This document shows positions 26,536-36,403 of a stretch of DNA of 64,000 bases, in pieces. A program made the translations under genes and the position numbers. The notes under the pieces are model-generated. The model did not search any database, had not been told where the DNA came from, and saw only the letters and a program-made list of their open reading frames with translations. Position 1 is the first letter of the stretch. The number at the start of each line of letters is the position of its first letter. This DNA is from Acinetobacter terrae (lineage in GTDB: Bacteria; Pseudomonadota; Gammaproteobacteria; Pseudomonadales; Moraxellaceae): contig NZ_JABERI010000001.1 of NCBI RefSeq assembly GCF_013004375.1, positions 62,001 to 126,000 of the forward strand. The letters are read 5' to 3'.

Positions 26536-27087
26536 TTATTTTTTACGTTTCGGTCCAATGAGCATGCCCATTTGACGACCTTCCATTTTTGGTGCTTGTT
26601 CGACTGTACCGAATTCAATTACATCTGCTTCAACTTTTTGTAATTGAGCAAGACCTAATTGTTGGTGAGCCATTTCACGACCACGGAAGCGCAAGGTAAT
26701 TTTTACCTTGTTCCCTTCCTCTAGGAAACGAAGAATTGCACGTAACTTGATGTTGTAATCACCAATGTCTGTACCAGGACGCAACTTAATCTCTTTAACC
26801 TGAACTTGATGCTGTTTTTTCTTCGCATCTTTTTGCTTTTGCTTCAGATCGAATAAATGTTTGTTAAAGTCCATGATTTTACAAACAGGCGGCTCTGCAT
26901 TAGCAACGATCTCAACAAGATCAAGCTCAACTTCTTCTGCAGCGCGCAACGCTTCAGCTAAAGAAACGATGCCCTTTTGCTCTCCTTCAGCACCAACGAG
27001 ACGTACTTCTTTTGCACGGATCTCGTCATTCAATGCAGGACGATTGCTTTTAGCACCTTGTTGTTGGTTACGGTCAGGCTGTTTAAT
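26536..27087 (-). CDS. infC: Translation initiation factor IF-3, predicted AUU start
   Basis: IF-3 binds the 30S subunit, prevents premature 50S joining and checks the start codon. The body has the standard two domains: [13 protein letters not shown] near the N-terminus, the PPVCKIMDF linker region, and a C-terminal half ending IGPKRKK. A conventional start codon gives only 165 residues (TTG at 27033), missing the usual N-terminal tail. Reading from ATT at 27087 gives 183 residues beginning MKQPDRN. GGAG sits eight bases before that ATT and overlaps the end of thrS. E. coli infC uses AUU for IF-3 autoregulation, so the same is inferred here. It is five bases after the thrS stop. Confidence 0.93.
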   Translation of the reverse strand: MKQPDRNQQQGAKSNRPALNDEIRAKEVRLVGAEGEQKGIVSLAEALRAAEEVELDLVEIVANAEPPVCKIMDFNKHLFDLKQKQKDAKKKQHQVQVKEIKLRPGTDIGDYNIKLRAILRFLEEGNKVKITLRFRGREMAHQQLGLAQLQKVEADVIEFGTVEQAPKMEGRQMGMLIGPKRKK

Positions 27088-27092
27088 CTTTA

Positions 27093-29015
27093 TTACTCCA
27101 CAATATACCGGCCACGTTCGGCTACGGCTGCTTTCACTAGGTCAACGAAGGCATCAATTGACATAGTACCTAAATTTTTTCCTGAGCGGGTACGGACATT
27201 CACGGTACCTTCCTCTACTTCACGGTCTCCAAGAACCAGTAAGTAAGGAATACGCTCTAAAGTACGTTCACGAATCTTAAAGCCGATTTTCTCATTTCTC
27301 AAGTCAGAAATGGTACGAATTCCACTTTCTTTAAGTTTAGCGACGACTGACTCACACGCCTCAGCTTGTGAATCGGTAATATTCATTACACACGCTTGAA
27401 CCGGTGCTAACCATGGTGGCATGAAACCAGCGTAGTGCTCAATAAGAATACCAATAAATCGTTCAAAACTACCCAGAATTGCACGGTGCAACATCACAGG
27501 CTGATCACGATCATTATCTTCTGTTACATAAGATGCGTCTAGACGCCCCGGTAAGTTGAAGTCACACTGAATAGTACCACATTGCCAGATACGGCCTAAA
27601 CAGTCTTTTAACGAGAATTCAATTTTCGGACCGTAGAACGCGCCTTCACCAGGTTGTAAATCCCAATCAAGACCAGCAGCATCTAAAGCATCCGCCAAAG
27701 ATTTTTCCGCCATGTCCCAAAGTGCATCTTCACCAACACGTTTTTCAGGACGAGTCGACAATTTCATTTGTACTTCTTCGAAGCCAAAGTCTTTGTATAC
27801 ATCTAGTGTCAATTTGATAAAGTCTGCAACTTCTTGACCAATCTGTTCTTTGGTACAGAAAATGTGCGCATCATCTTGAGTAAAGCCACGAACACGCATA
27901 ATGCCGTGTAATGAACCAGATGGCTCGTTACGGTGACATGAACCGAATTCTGCTAAACGTACTGGAAGATCACGGTACGATTTCAAACCCTGGTTGAACA
28001 CTTGTACGTGACAAGGACAGTTCATTGGTTTAACTGCGTAGTTACGGTTTTCAGAATGCGTGGTGAACATGTTGTCTGCATAGTTTGCAGCATGTCCTGA
28101 TTTTTCCCACAGCGTGAAATCCACCACTTGCGGGGTACGGATTTCTTCATAACCATTGTCTTGTTGAACTTTACGCATGTACTGTTCAAGAACTTGGTAA
28201 ATGGTCCAGCCGTTCGGATGCCAGAACACCATACCCGGTGCTTCTTCTTGCATATGGAACAAATCAAGCGCTTTACCGATTTTACGGTGATCGCGTTTTT
28301 CTGCTTCTTCAATACGTTTTACATAAGCTGCAAGCTGTTTCTTGTCTGCCCACGCTGTACCGTAGATCCGTTGTAACTGTTCATTCTTCGCATCACCGCG
28401 CCAGTAAGCACCAGAGATTTTAGTCAGCTTGAATGATTTTAAAAATTTTGTGTTTGGAACGTGCGGGCCACGGCACATGTCCAAATAATCTTGATGGTAG
28501 TACAAGCCCATTTGTGTTTCTTCAGGCATGTCTGCAATCAAGCGTAATTTGTATTCTTCGCCACGCGCATTGAATTCTGCAATCACTTCGTCACGCGGAG
28601 TCATTTTTTTCACGACTTCATAGTCTTGATCGATGAGCTTTTTCATACGCTCTTCAATCGCAGCCATGTCGTCTAACGTGAATGGACGTGGCATCCAGAT
28701 GTCATAGTAGAAACCTTCTTCAATGACAGGACCAATTACCATTTTCGCTTCTGGGAACAATTGCTTAACCGCATGGCCAACCAAATGCGCGCATGAGTGA
28801 CGGATAATTTCGACACCGGCGTCGTCTTTAGGCGTAATAATTTGTAGTGTTGCATCTTCAGTGATGAGATCAGACGCATCCACTAAACGGTCGTTAACAC
28901 GACCAGCAACTGTATTTTTTGCAAGACCAGGACCAATGCTAAGTGCAACGTCCATCACAGATACGGCGTGATCAAACTGTTTTTGATCGCCATTGGGCAA
29001 AGTGATAATTGGCAT
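27093..29015 (-). CDS. thrS: Threonyl-tRNA synthetase
   Basis: A class II aminoacyl-tRNA synthetase of 640 residues. In order it has a TGS domain (1-60), the editing domain with [10 protein letters not shown] and the CRGPHVPNT segment, the catalytic core with [10 protein letters not shown] (zinc Cys) and [15 protein letters not shown] (motif 2), and the C-terminal anticodon-binding domain. It heads the thrS-infC operon. A strong leader hairpin precedes its ribosome-binding site. Confidence 0.98.
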   Translation of the reverse strand: MPIITLPNGDQKQFDHAVSVMDVALSIGPGLAKNTVAGRVNDRLVDASDLITEDATLQIITPKDDAGVEIIRHSCAHLVGHAVKQLFPEAKMVIGPVIEEGFYYDIWMPRPFTLDDMAAIEERMKKLIDQDYEVVKKMTPRDEVIAEFNARGEEYKLRLIADMPEETQMGLYYHQDYLDMCRGPHVPNTKFLKSFKLTKISGAYWRGDAKNEQLQRIYGTAWADKKQLAAYVKRIEEAEKRDHRKIGKALDLFHMQEEAPGMVFWHPNGWTIYQVLEQYMRKVQQDNGYEEIRTPQVVDFTLWEKSGHAANYADNMFTTHSENRNYAVKPMNCPCHVQVFNQGLKSYRDLPVRLAEFGSCHRNEPSGSLHGIMRVRGFTQDDAHIFCTKEQIGQEVADFIKLTLDVYKDFGFEEVQMKLSTRPEKRVGEDALWDMAEKSLADALDAAGLDWDLQPGEGAFYGPKIEFSLKDCLGRIWQCGTIQCDFNLPGRLDASYVTEDNDRDQPVMLHRAILGSFERFIGILIEHYAGFMPPWLAPVQACVMNITDSQAEACESVVAKLKESGIRTISDLRNEKIGFKIRERTLERIPYLLVLGDREVEEGTVNVRTRSGKNLGTMSIDAFVDLVKAAVAERGRYIVE

Positions 29016-29020
29016 AAGAA

Positions 29021-29060
29021 ATCCTTAAGGAGTGATGCCCCGTACCATGGGGCATATCAC
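29021..29060 (-). promoter_or_regulatory. thrS: thrS leader hairpin next to the ribosome-binding site
   Basis: ATGCCCC and GGGGCAT form a stem at 29035-29054, extended by GTG/CAC with a bulge. Immediately after it on the minus strand, TCCTTAAGGA is self-complementary and contains the AAGGA Shine-Dalgarno. Structures here could control thrS translation, as the operator does in E. coli, but no tRNA-like anticodon arm was recognised. Confidence 0.5.
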
Positions 29061-29245
29061 CGCGAGATTATGATCGAGGAGAACCTCAAAAGATAAAAAC
29101 GGTGGATAAATAAAAATCGATTAGAATTTTACACGTCTTACCCCTTCGATTAAACCTTTTCCCCAATAAAATTCGGCTTCACAATCAAAATTTAGCTTTA
29201 AGCGGATATATGAAGTGATGATTTAGGGTTTAAATGCCCCTATAT

Positions 29246-30406
29246 TTACTCTCGACAGGTTTCCCAAACTTCAAATTCCCTCTGTTCATAGGCATAGAGA
29301 TGGGCGAATTGTGGAATAAGCGCTTCGCTCTGTTGCGGCCTTAAAAACACATAATCATCGACCGCAATCTCACACTGTTTAGGGACTTGAAGCATTTCCT
29401 GATTACTACTGCGACCATACAAAAGGTGCGGCTGACTTTTTTCAGGATAAATATAATCCGCTCGCCAATAACCACCATAAACAAAGAGAGCCTGATGATG
29501 ATGTGGCAGATGATTCAGCACCTCCAAACCGGGTAATTGGCTATACGGCAAAACTTTCAATACCGGTGCGGCAATCCAGAGTGCACATTTTAAAGCAGAT
29601 AAATTGTCCAGATCGAAGTCACTTGGCTTCACGAGCATGGAACCAAATGCCAGATCATTACATTCACTCTGTTGGCAATGTTGCATAAAGGTTGGACTTC
29701 CGCCCCCGTTAAAGCACAGATCTTCATGCCATAAATTGGGGAATTGCTGCTGAATAATGGCTTTGTATTGTTGATAAGTTTGTTGCGATTGTTGATAACT
29801 TTTTTCAGGGCTTTTTATTATTTTCGGTAACTTGGCAATATGTGCATCGTAGCCCATTAATCCTGATAGTTTTAAATGCCTTGAATGCTGTTGAATCAGC
29901 TTGAGCAAAGCCACAAATTGCTGCGAATTTTGCACTCCACCACGATGCAACCCGACATCAATTTCAATATTTACATTCAAACTGATGTCGAGTCGTTGCG
30001 CGAGCTGCAGATATTCTTGTAATCGCTCCAAATCATCAATCAGCCATTGAATATGAATTTCGTGTTGAGCATTATTTTGATAAAACAATTCCACTGCCCT
30101 GATCGGCATCGGCTTACCCAGCAAAATATCAGCCTGTTCAAATGTCTGGATAATCTTTGCAATATGCGGTGGATGAAAGACCATAAAGCGTTGCGTAGAT
30201 AGCTTTTGGCTGGCAAGTTTCAACATTGGCATACTTGCCAGAGACTTCACCACCAAACGCGGTTTTAAATGCGCAGGCAATTTTGACTGCACATAGTCCA
30301 AATTATGTTGATAGGTTTTTACATCTAAAATCAGTTGTGACGTGCCTGTTCCCTGCTGTTTTAAATCCTGGGTTAATTGCTGAAAATAATTCGATTGCAT
30401 CGCCAT
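29246..30406 (-). CDS. PLP-dependent alanine racemase-fold enzyme (DSD1/D-threonine aldolase-like)
   Basis: A 386-residue protein with an N-terminal alanine-racemase-type TIM barrel. K54 in RLVVKSLASMPML is the likely PLP Schiff-base lysine. EIDVGLHRGG is the family's conserved segment. The C-terminal DSD1-type metal-binding part is less clear: H and C residues typical of D-threonine aldolase are not obvious near VYGGYWRADY. The substrate is probably a D-amino or beta-hydroxy amino acid. It starts three bases after an FAD-dependent oxidase gene, so both are likely co-transcribed. Confidence 0.75.
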   Translation of the reverse strand: MAMQSNYFQQLTQDLKQQGTGTSQLILDVKTYQHNLDYVQSKLPAHLKPRLVVKSLASMPMLKLASQKLSTQRFMVFHPPHIAKIIQTFEQADILLGKPMPIRAVELFYQNNAQHEIHIQWLIDDLERLQEYLQLAQRLDISLNVNIEIDVGLHRGGVQNSQQFVALLKLIQQHSRHLKLSGLMGYDAHIAKLPKIIKSPEKSYQQSQQTYQQYKAIIQQQFPNLWHEDLCFNGGGSPTFMQHCQQSECNDLAFGSMLVKPSDFDLDNLSALKCALWIAAPVLKVLPYSQLPGLEVLNHLPHHHQALFVYGGYWRADYIYPEKSQPHLLYGRSSNQEMLQVPKQCEIAVDDYVFLRPQQSEALIPQFAHLYAYEQREFEVWETCRE

Positions 30407-30409
30407 TTC

Positions 30410-31696
30410 CTAATTTTCAGGTAAAAATAATTGCTTTAAATGTGGATTAAGCCATTTTTGATTGGGATCAAGTTGCTGACGCAACGCCATAAAATCATCC
30501 CATTTTGGGTATAAATCGCGAAGTAAAGCAGCGTTCATGGAATGCAATTTCCCCCAGTGTGGTCGCCCCTGATATTTTTGTAAAATGGGTTCGACCAAAT
30601 CAAATACGGCGTGATAATCCTGTTTATGAAATTGATGAATGGAAATGGAGACCGAATCACGTCGGTAAAAAGGACTCAACCAGATATCATCGCCTTTGAC
30701 ATAACGAAACTCGATCGGGAAAAACATCGGCACTTGATGCTTGCGTAAGATATGTAAAACCTCCTCCAGACACTGCAAGCCTTGCTCAACCGGAAGCTGA
30801 TATTCCATTTCATTAAATTTGGTATTGCGCGGAGTCGGAAAGATTTGATTTGACCAATCTACATAGCAAGTCGGTTTTACAAACACACTTAGCAGTTTTT
30901 GCAGATAGGGATTCGTGACAGGCAATCTTCGCGTTAATTCCGAACATAGAGTCAGCAAAGCATCTTCCGAAGGCCATGCATCCTGTCTGGGCTGAATCGC
31001 ATCATCAGTTTCATCCAGTGTTTTTAACATCACCTGATCAGAATGAAGAAATGCCCAAAATTCAATATGGCGATGCTGATGTTTCCATTGATCGATATTT
31101 GCAAATACCTCCTGTAGCGGACACAGTCGGATCTGTTCTTTTAATTTATATCTGGACCGATTTTGCAGAGTAATTTTTGTCAGTATGCCAAAGCTACCCA
31201 ATGCCACTCGTCCGGCTTGAAATATTTCGGTATTTTGCTGACGATCACATTGCAACAGTTCTCCATCTGCAGTCAGTAATTCAAAACCTTCAACAAAAGC
31301 AGATAAACAGGGTAAATCGATACCCGTGCCATGCGTTCCGGTAGAAATAGCGCCCGCCAAACTTTGCTGATCAATATCGCCCTGATTGGGTAAAGCCTGA
31401 TTGATTGGGGCAAGATATTCACCTAAATCATATAAGCGTGTGCCCGCTTGTACTGTGCATTGGGTTTGATCTTCATCAAAGGTAACTACGCCCTTGAAAC
31501 GATCAAGATTGATCAGCACCGCATCTGTCTTGACTAAAGCACTGAACGAATGTCCTGCTCCCACTGCACGAATCTGCGCATGCGACTTCAGCAACTTTTT
31601 TAATTCATTGATCTGCCTGGGCTTAAAAATTTCAGCAGAGCCATACTGACTCCCTGACCAATTTCGCCACACTTCATCCGCCTGTTGTATTTTCAT
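30410..31696 (-). CDS. FAD-linked aldonolactone/alditol oxidase-like enzyme
   Basis: A 428-residue flavoprotein of the VAO/PCMH superfamily with a C-terminal ALO domain (D-arabinono-1,4-lactone or L-gulonolactone oxidase type). VGAGHSFS (H49) is the expected covalent FAD attachment site. QQSLAGAISTGTHGTG is the second FAD-binding segment, and RPHWGKLHSMN near the C-terminus is the ALO signature. The acceptor may be oxygen or a dehydrogenase partner. It is the first gene of a two-gene unit with the PLP enzyme; the joint pathway is not known. Confidence 0.85.
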   Translation of the reverse strand: MKIQQADEVWRNWSGSQYGSAEIFKPRQINELKKLLKSHAQIRAVGAGHSFSALVKTDAVLINLDRFKGVVTFDEDQTQCTVQAGTRLYDLGEYLAPINQALPNQGDIDQQSLAGAISTGTHGTGIDLPCLSAFVEGFELLTADGELLQCDRQQNTEIFQAGRVALGSFGILTKITLQNRSRYKLKEQIRLCPLQEVFANIDQWKHQHRHIEFWAFLHSDQVMLKTLDETDDAIQPRQDAWPSEDALLTLCSELTRRLPVTNPYLQKLLSVFVKPTCYVDWSNQIFPTPRNTKFNEMEYQLPVEQGLQCLEEVLHILRKHQVPMFFPIEFRYVKGDDIWLSPFYRRDSVSISIHQFHKQDYHAVFDLVEPILQKYQGRPHWGKLHSMNAALLRDLYPKWDDFMALRQQLDPNQKWLNPHLKQLFLPEN

Positions 31697-31929
31697 TATT
31701 CTTCCTTGGCTGATATTATTTTAATTGCTCAACTAGAGTAAAATACCTAAAAAATCAAATATGGGAACCCATGAGTTCAAAATACTTGAGTACCATGAAA
31801 TAATTTATTTAATATTCAATATGTTATAAATTATAAAAAAACACTCGACTAAAGCATAAATGCAACATTCATGAGAAGTGCATATCTTTTCAACAGGATA
31901 TGAAAACAAATATAGAATGGAGTTTGAAA

Positions 31930-33570
31930 ATGGTTAGCGCATACGATGAATTACCGCGTACCCCCGCAAATTTTGTAGCGTTGTCACCTTTACGCTATCT
32001 TGATCGTGCAGCGTATATCTATCCAAATCAGAACGCGATTATTCACGGTAAGCGTCGTATTACCTGGCGTGAGAAATATAATCGTTGCCGTCAGTTTGCC
32101 AACCAACTCCAAAAATTAGGCATCGGTAAAAATGATACCGTTTCTGTACTGCTGCCGAACGTCCCTGCCATGATTGAAGCACATTTTGCTGTTCCTATGG
32201 CTGGGGCTGTATTAAACACCTTAAATACGCGCCTAGATGCCAAGACACTCGCCTTCATGCTTGAGCATGCTGAAACCAAAGTGTTATTGGTCGATCCCGA
32301 ATTTACTGCGCTTGCTACAGAAGCACTTGCACTGGTATCACAAGACATCTATGTGATTGATGTGGCTGACGAAGAATATGAAAATGCATCGACACCGATT
32401 GGTCAAGTTGAATATGAAGACTGGATTGCCCAAGGCGATGCAAATTTTGAATGGCATTTACCCCAAGATGAATGGGATGCCATCAGCTTAAGTTACACCT
32501 CTGGAACCACTGGCAATCCTAAAGGTGTGGTTTACCATCACCGTGGTGCCTACATTAACGCAGCTAGTAATATCATTGCCTGCGGCATGATGCCTCGTGC
32601 AACCTATTTATGGACACTGCCCCTGTTCCACTGTAATGGTTGGTGCTTTGCCTGGACTATGGCAGCAAATGGCGGGACCAATGTCTGCTTACGTAAAGTT
32701 GATGCTGAACTGATCTTCAAATTGATTGCTGAACATAAAGTGGATTACTTCTGTGGTGCGCCAATTGTCTTGTCGATGCTCATCAACATGCCTGAAGAGA
32801 AAAAGACCAAGCTTGATCACCGTGTCGAAGTGATGGTGGCGGGTGCCGCGCCTCCAGCAGCGATCATTGAAGGGATGCGCAATATTGGCGTTAATGTTAC
32901 CCATGTATACGGCCTGACAGAAACCTATGGTCCTTCTGCACTCTGCGCATCCCAAGCCGGCTGGAGTGATTTGTCGATTCAAGAACAAGCGCAGTTGCAC
33001 TCACGTCAGGGCGTTCCTTACCCATTACAAGATGGCATGAAAGTACTTGATCCTGAAACCATGCAAGAAGTTCCACATGATGGTCACACCATGGGCGAAA
33101 TTATGTTCCGTGGCAACATCGTGATGAAGGGTTATCTGAAAAATCCTGAAGCCACAGCAGAAGCCTTCGCTGGTGGATGGTTCCATACCGGTGACCTTGC
33201 CGTTTGCCAGCCAGATGGCTATGCAAAAATTACCGACCGTTCCAAAGATGTGATCATTTCAGGGGGTGAGAACATTTCATCGCTTGAAGTGGAAGAAGTG
33301 TTGTATCAACACCCTGCTGTACTCACTGCGGCAGTGGTGGCAAAACCAGATCCACGTTGGCAAGAAGTTCCATGTGCCTTTGTGGAACTGAAAGAAGGTA
33401 AAACAGCAACGCCTGAAGAACTGATTGAATTCTGCAAACAACATTTAGCACGCTTTAAAGTGCCTAAAGATCTGGTGATTACAGAAATTCCAAAAACTTC
33501 GACCGGGAAACTGCAAAAATTCATCTTGCGTGATTGGGCAAAAGAACGTGCCACAGGTGAATTTAATTAA
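31930..33570 (+). CDS. Acyl-CoA synthetase (AMP-forming fatty-acid CoA ligase)
   Basis: A 546-residue member of the ANL superfamily, activating a carboxylic acid via an acyl-AMP to the CoA thioester. The P-loop SYTSGTTGNPKGV, the A5 motif YGLTETYGP, the hinge TGDLAVCQPDGY and the catalytic Lys motif PKTSTGKLQKF are all present. It resembles AlkK-type medium-chain enzymes. The ATG at 31930 has GGAG seven bases upstream and is preferred to an in-frame ATG at 31900. The 233-base upstream gap contains an ATGGGAACCCAT palindrome at 31761 that could be an operator. Confidence 0.9.
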   Translation: MVSAYDELPRTPANFVALSPLRYLDRAAYIYPNQNAIIHGKRRITWREKYNRCRQFANQLQKLGIGKNDTVSVLLPNVPAMIEAHFAVPMAGAVLNTLNTRLDAKTLAFMLEHAETKVLLVDPEFTALATEALALVSQDIYVIDVADEEYENASTPIGQVEYEDWIAQGDANFEWHLPQDEWDAISLSYTSGTTGNPKGVVYHHRGAYINAASNIIACGMMPRATYLWTLPLFHCNGWCFAWTMAANGGTNVCLRKVDAELIFKLIAEHKVDYFCGAPIVLSMLINMPEEKKTKLDHRVEVMVAGAAPPAAIIEGMRNIGVNVTHVYGLTETYGPSALCASQAGWSDLSIQEQAQLHSRQGVPYPLQDGMKVLDPETMQEVPHDGHTMGEIMFRGNIVMKGYLKNPEATAEAFAGGWFHTGDLAVCQPDGYAKITDRSKDVIISGGENISSLEVEEVLYQHPAVLTAAVVAKPDPRWQEVPCAFVELKEGKTATPEELIEFCKQHLARFKVPKDLVITEIPKTSTGKLQKFILRDWAKERATGEFN

Positions 33571-33622
33571 TTTCTTCTGATCGACCACTAACTTCCATCC
33601 CAGCCTTCCTCCTACAAGGAGC

Positions 33623-33688
33623 TCCCTCTCCTGAGCAAGTTTTAAAGCACTGCTTTAAAACGCAGCGCAAGTGAGGGTTAGGGAGAGG
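33623..33688 (-). repeat. 66-base dispersed hairpin repeat, copy 2 (inverted)
   Basis: Read on the minus strand, this element begins CCTCTCCCTAACCCTCACTT and ends GCTCAGGAGAGGGA, matching copy 1 at 13063-13128 in length and order. The centre is an 11-base inverted repeat around C (GTTTTAAAGCA paired with TGCTTTAAAAC). Differences from copy 1 keep the stem paired. The rest of the 303-base gap (33571-33873) holds another short palindrome near 33790 and the terminator, but no gene. Confidence 0.85.
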
Positions 33689-33821
33689 TTATATACATCG
33701 AAGAAATATGTGATTTTTACTTAGCTGTATAAAAAATTAGTTATTTGAAAGATATTTTTTGGGATAAAAGTCAGCCCTCTATCTAACTCTCTTCCAAAGG
33801 GAGAGAGGAATCTTAAGGCAT

Positions 33822-33852
33822 AAAAAAGCGACTCATATGAGCCGCTTTTTTA
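33822..33852. terminator. Bidirectional terminator between the acyl-CoA synthetase and darP
   Basis: AAAAAAGCG and CGCTTTTTT enclose CTCATATGAG, giving a long stem with one mismatch. It suits both convergent genes. Confidence 0.85.
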
Positions 33853-33873
33853 TTTCTATCACTGAACAAAAAA

Positions 33874-34410
33874 TCAGTTATCTGAAATCAATGCCACTTG
33901 CTGAATATAGTTAAATAATTTCAACTTAGAAGCAGCGACTTGTTCTTCAGGCAGCTGTTTGGTGATATCACGCTGAATACGCAAGATATGCTGACGAATT
34001 GGATGATGTTCAGCCGCATTATGCGCTTTCATGAATTCTTTGATTGCTGGATCACCCTGTGCAATCATTCGGTCAACCCAACGCTGCAATTGTGCGGTTT
34101 TTTTCGCACCTTGTTGCGGGGTTAAATAAGATAAAATCACTGCCTCATCTTCATTACGCAATAATTTACCAATACGTAGAAATTGGCGACGGCGTGCTTC
34201 ATGTGACGTAATATTACGTACGTCTAACAACGCATCAATTAAACGCTCTTCCACAGGGAGTTTCTGAATTTGTTTAACATTCAGTTCAGAGAGTTGTTCA
34301 CCTAAAGCAGCCATACGCTGAACTGCTTTTTTTTGTTCGGTTTTGCTTGCACGTCCTTCTAAAGTTTCAAAGTCATCTTCAGTAAAACGCTGTTGCGGTC
34401 GACGTGCCAC
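33874..34410 (-). CDS. darP: Ribosome biogenesis factor DarP (YjgA, DUF615)
   Basis: A 178-residue, helix-rich, charged protein of the YjgA family that associates with late 50S assembly intermediates. Typical family stretches are EERLIDALLDVRNITSHEA, RRQFLRIGKLLRNED and RWVDRMIAQGD. It is two bases downstream of the HPr-like gene and forms the end of the panB-to-darP gene string. Confidence 0.92.
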   Translation of the reverse strand: MARRPQQRFTEDDFETLEGRASKTEQKKAVQRMAALGEQLSELNVKQIQKLPVEERLIDALLDVRNITSHEARRRQFLRIGKLLRNEDEAVILSYLTPQQGAKKTAQLQRWVDRMIAQGDPAIKEFMKAHNAAEHHPIRQHILRIQRDITKQLPEEQVAASKLKLFNYIQQVALISDN

Positions 34411-34412
34411 GA

Positions 34413-34682
34413 TTAATCTGCCTCGTAAAATTTTGCTGCAAATAGTGCCTGAATTTCAGATAAAGCTTGTTCTTCATCTGCACCTTCAAGCACTAAACGT
34501 AAAGTTGTGCCTTTGCCTGCACCGAGCATGAGCAAGGACATAATATTTTTTGCATCGACTAATTTATCACCTTTACCAATTTGAATCGATGAACGAAATT
34601 TGGTGGTAACTTCAATTAGCTTTCCAGACGCACGCGCATGTAAACCTAGTTTGTTAATTACGTCAACAGTTGTGTCAATCAT
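34413..34682 (-). CDS. HPr-family phosphocarrier protein (NPr-like)
   Basis: An 89-residue HPr-fold protein. The phosphorylatable His is H15 in [11 protein letters not shown], and [17 protein letters not shown] is the regulatory-site region. The open frame starts further up (34724), but the ATG at 34682 overlaps the rapZ stop as ATGA and gives the standard N-terminus. Position next to rapZ points to the nitrogen-PTS NPr rather than a sugar PTS. The phosphoryl donor (PtsP) is not in this window. Confidence 0.92.
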   Translation of the reverse strand: MIDTTVDVINKLGLHARASGKLIEVTTKFRSSIQIGKGDKLVDAKNIMSLLMLGAGKGTTLRLVLEGADEEQALSEIQALFAAKFYEAD

Positions 34683-35530
34683 GACCAGTGCTTCATTTCC
34701 CTGTGTAAGACCTGAATAGACCATTTTGCCTCAAGAGCCTTTTTGAGTCTATCCACAATATATACTGAACGGTGCTGCCCTCCCGTACACCCAATCGACA
34801 CTGTCATATAGTGACGATGCCCCTCTGCAAAGGCAGGCAACCATTTATCTAAAAAATGATAAATGTCTTCGAACATCTCGTTGGTTTGTTCACTTTGCAG
34901 CAAAAACTGTTGCACAGGTAAATCTAAACCTGAATATTTTCGCAATTCCAGATCCCAATGCGGATTAGGCAAATGACGTACGTCAAACACATAATCGGCA
35001 TCAAGGGGGATACCGTGTTTATAACCAAAAGATTGTAAAATTAAAATTAAGTTATCGGATTGTCCAAGTTTAGACAACAAAGTGTGCTTTAGATCATGCA
35101 CACTTTTATCACTGGTATCAATATGAACTGTGGAACGTAATTGTATCGGAAGCAATAAGGTTTTTTCTTCCTGAATACACTGAATCAAACTTTTAAAACG
35201 ACTGGATAAGGGATGTGGACGACGCGACGCGCTAAAACGGGAAATCAATTGTTGATCTTGGGTGGTCAAATAAATGATATCCACCGAGCCATGACTTTGC
35301 AGCTGTTCAAAAACATGATCAAACTCTTGTAGATCTGCACGGGTACTGCGTACATCCACCCCTAAAGCCAATTGTTCTAAATTATTTTCCCTATCTAGCT
35401 TGGCCACTATTTCAGGCAGCAATGCCAGTGGTAAATTATCAATGCAGTAATAGCCCAAATCCTCAAGCACCTGCAAGGCAGATGATTTCCCTGATCCGGA
35501 TTGTCCTGTAACGATTAAAATACGCTTCAT
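34679..35530 (-). CDS. rapZ: RNase adapter protein RapZ
   Basis: A 283-residue P-loop protein with a Walker A motif GQSGSGKS at 9-16 and a C-terminal RNA-binding domain containing [13 protein letters not shown]. In E. coli RapZ delivers the sRNA GlmZ to RNase E and so controls glucosamine-6-phosphate synthase. Here it is coupled to the HPr-like gene by a four-base overlap, the same neighbourhood as rapZ-npr in enterobacteria. GlmZ-like RNAs were not searched for. Confidence 0.95.
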   Translation of the reverse strand: MKRILIVTGQSGSGKSSALQVLEDLGYYCIDNLPLALLPEIVAKLDRENNLEQLALGVDVRSTRADLQEFDHVFEQLQSHGSVDIIYLTTQDQQLISRFSASRRPHPLSSRFKSLIQCIQEEKTLLLPIQLRSTVHIDTSDKSVHDLKHTLLSKLGQSDNLILILQSFGYKHGIPLDADYVFDVRHLPNPHWDLELRKYSGLDLPVQQFLLQSEQTNEMFEDIYHFLDKWLPAFAEGHRHYMTVSIGCTGGQHRSVYIVDRLKKALEAKWSIQVLHREMKHWS

Positions 35531-35555
35531 GGCAAGGCTGTCCTATGACTAAATT

Positions 35556-36401
35556 TTACGCAGTATACTTAACTTGCAAGTTATCAATCAGTCGGGTTGT
35601 GCCTAATTTAGCGGCTACAAACAAAACGACATCCTGATCAAATGCTTCAAGTTTGTGTAATTCCGGAGTACGTGCTTCCACATAATCCACAATAAAACCA
35701 GATTGTGTCAACTTTTGCTTAATACTTTCTAACACTTCTGCTAGAGCAACACCATTTTGCAATTCTTGTTCCGCCGCTTTTAAACTTTGGTAAATTGTTG
35801 GTGCAATCTGACGATGTTCTTCACTTAAATAACCATTACGCGAACTGAGTGCTAAACCATCTTCTGCACGGGTAATCGGCACACCAATCACTTCCAATGG
35901 AATATTCAAGTCACGCACAAACTGACGAATCACCGCCAATTGCTGATAATCTTTTTGTCCAAAGAATGCAAAATTTGGTTGCACCATATTAAACAGTTTA
36001 GTCACCACCACAGCTACGCCATCAAAATGACCTGGACGCTGTAAGCCACATAAATCATTGGTAATTTCAGACACGGTGATATTGGTTAAACGCGGTTTAT
36101 TACCATACATTTGCTCAACGCTTGGTGCAAAAACAATGTCACATCCCACGTCTGCCAACAAATGGCTATCCTGTTCTAAAGTACGCGGATAATTTTCAAA
36201 ATCTTCATTTGGACCAAACTGAATTGGATTGACAAAAATACTGACCACCACGACATCACATATCTTGCGTGCTTCACGCACCAGGTTTAAATGACCTTCG
36301 TGCAAATTTCCCATGGTCGGGACAAAACCAATAATTTTTCGTGCCGATCGAGCTGGACTAAGTGAAGCGGTTAATCCTTGAATAGTGGTTTCAGTTTTCA
36401 T
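35556..36401 (-). CDS. panC: Pantothenate synthetase
   Basis: Joins pantoate and beta-alanine using ATP, the last step of vitamin B5 synthesis. The 281-residue protein has the nucleotidyltransferase HIGH-type motif in [16 protein letters not shown] and later the conserved [13 protein letters not shown] and SSRNGYL. It starts two bases after the panB stop, so the two are co-transcribed and probably coupled. Confidence 0.97.
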   Translation of the reverse strand: MKTETTIQGLTASLSPARSARKIIGFVPTMGNLHEGHLNLVREARKICDVVVVSIFVNPIQFGPNEDFENYPRTLEQDSHLLADVGCDIVFAPSVEQMYGNKPRLTNITVSEITNDLCGLQRPGHFDGVAVVVTKLFNMVQPNFAFFGQKDYQQLAVIRQFVRDLNIPLEVIGVPITRAEDGLALSSRNGYLSEEHRQIAPTIYQSLKAAEQELQNGVALAEVLESIKQKLTQSGFIVDYVEARTPELHKLEAFDQDVVLFVAAKLGTTRLIDNLQVKYTA

Positions 36402-36403
36402 GT

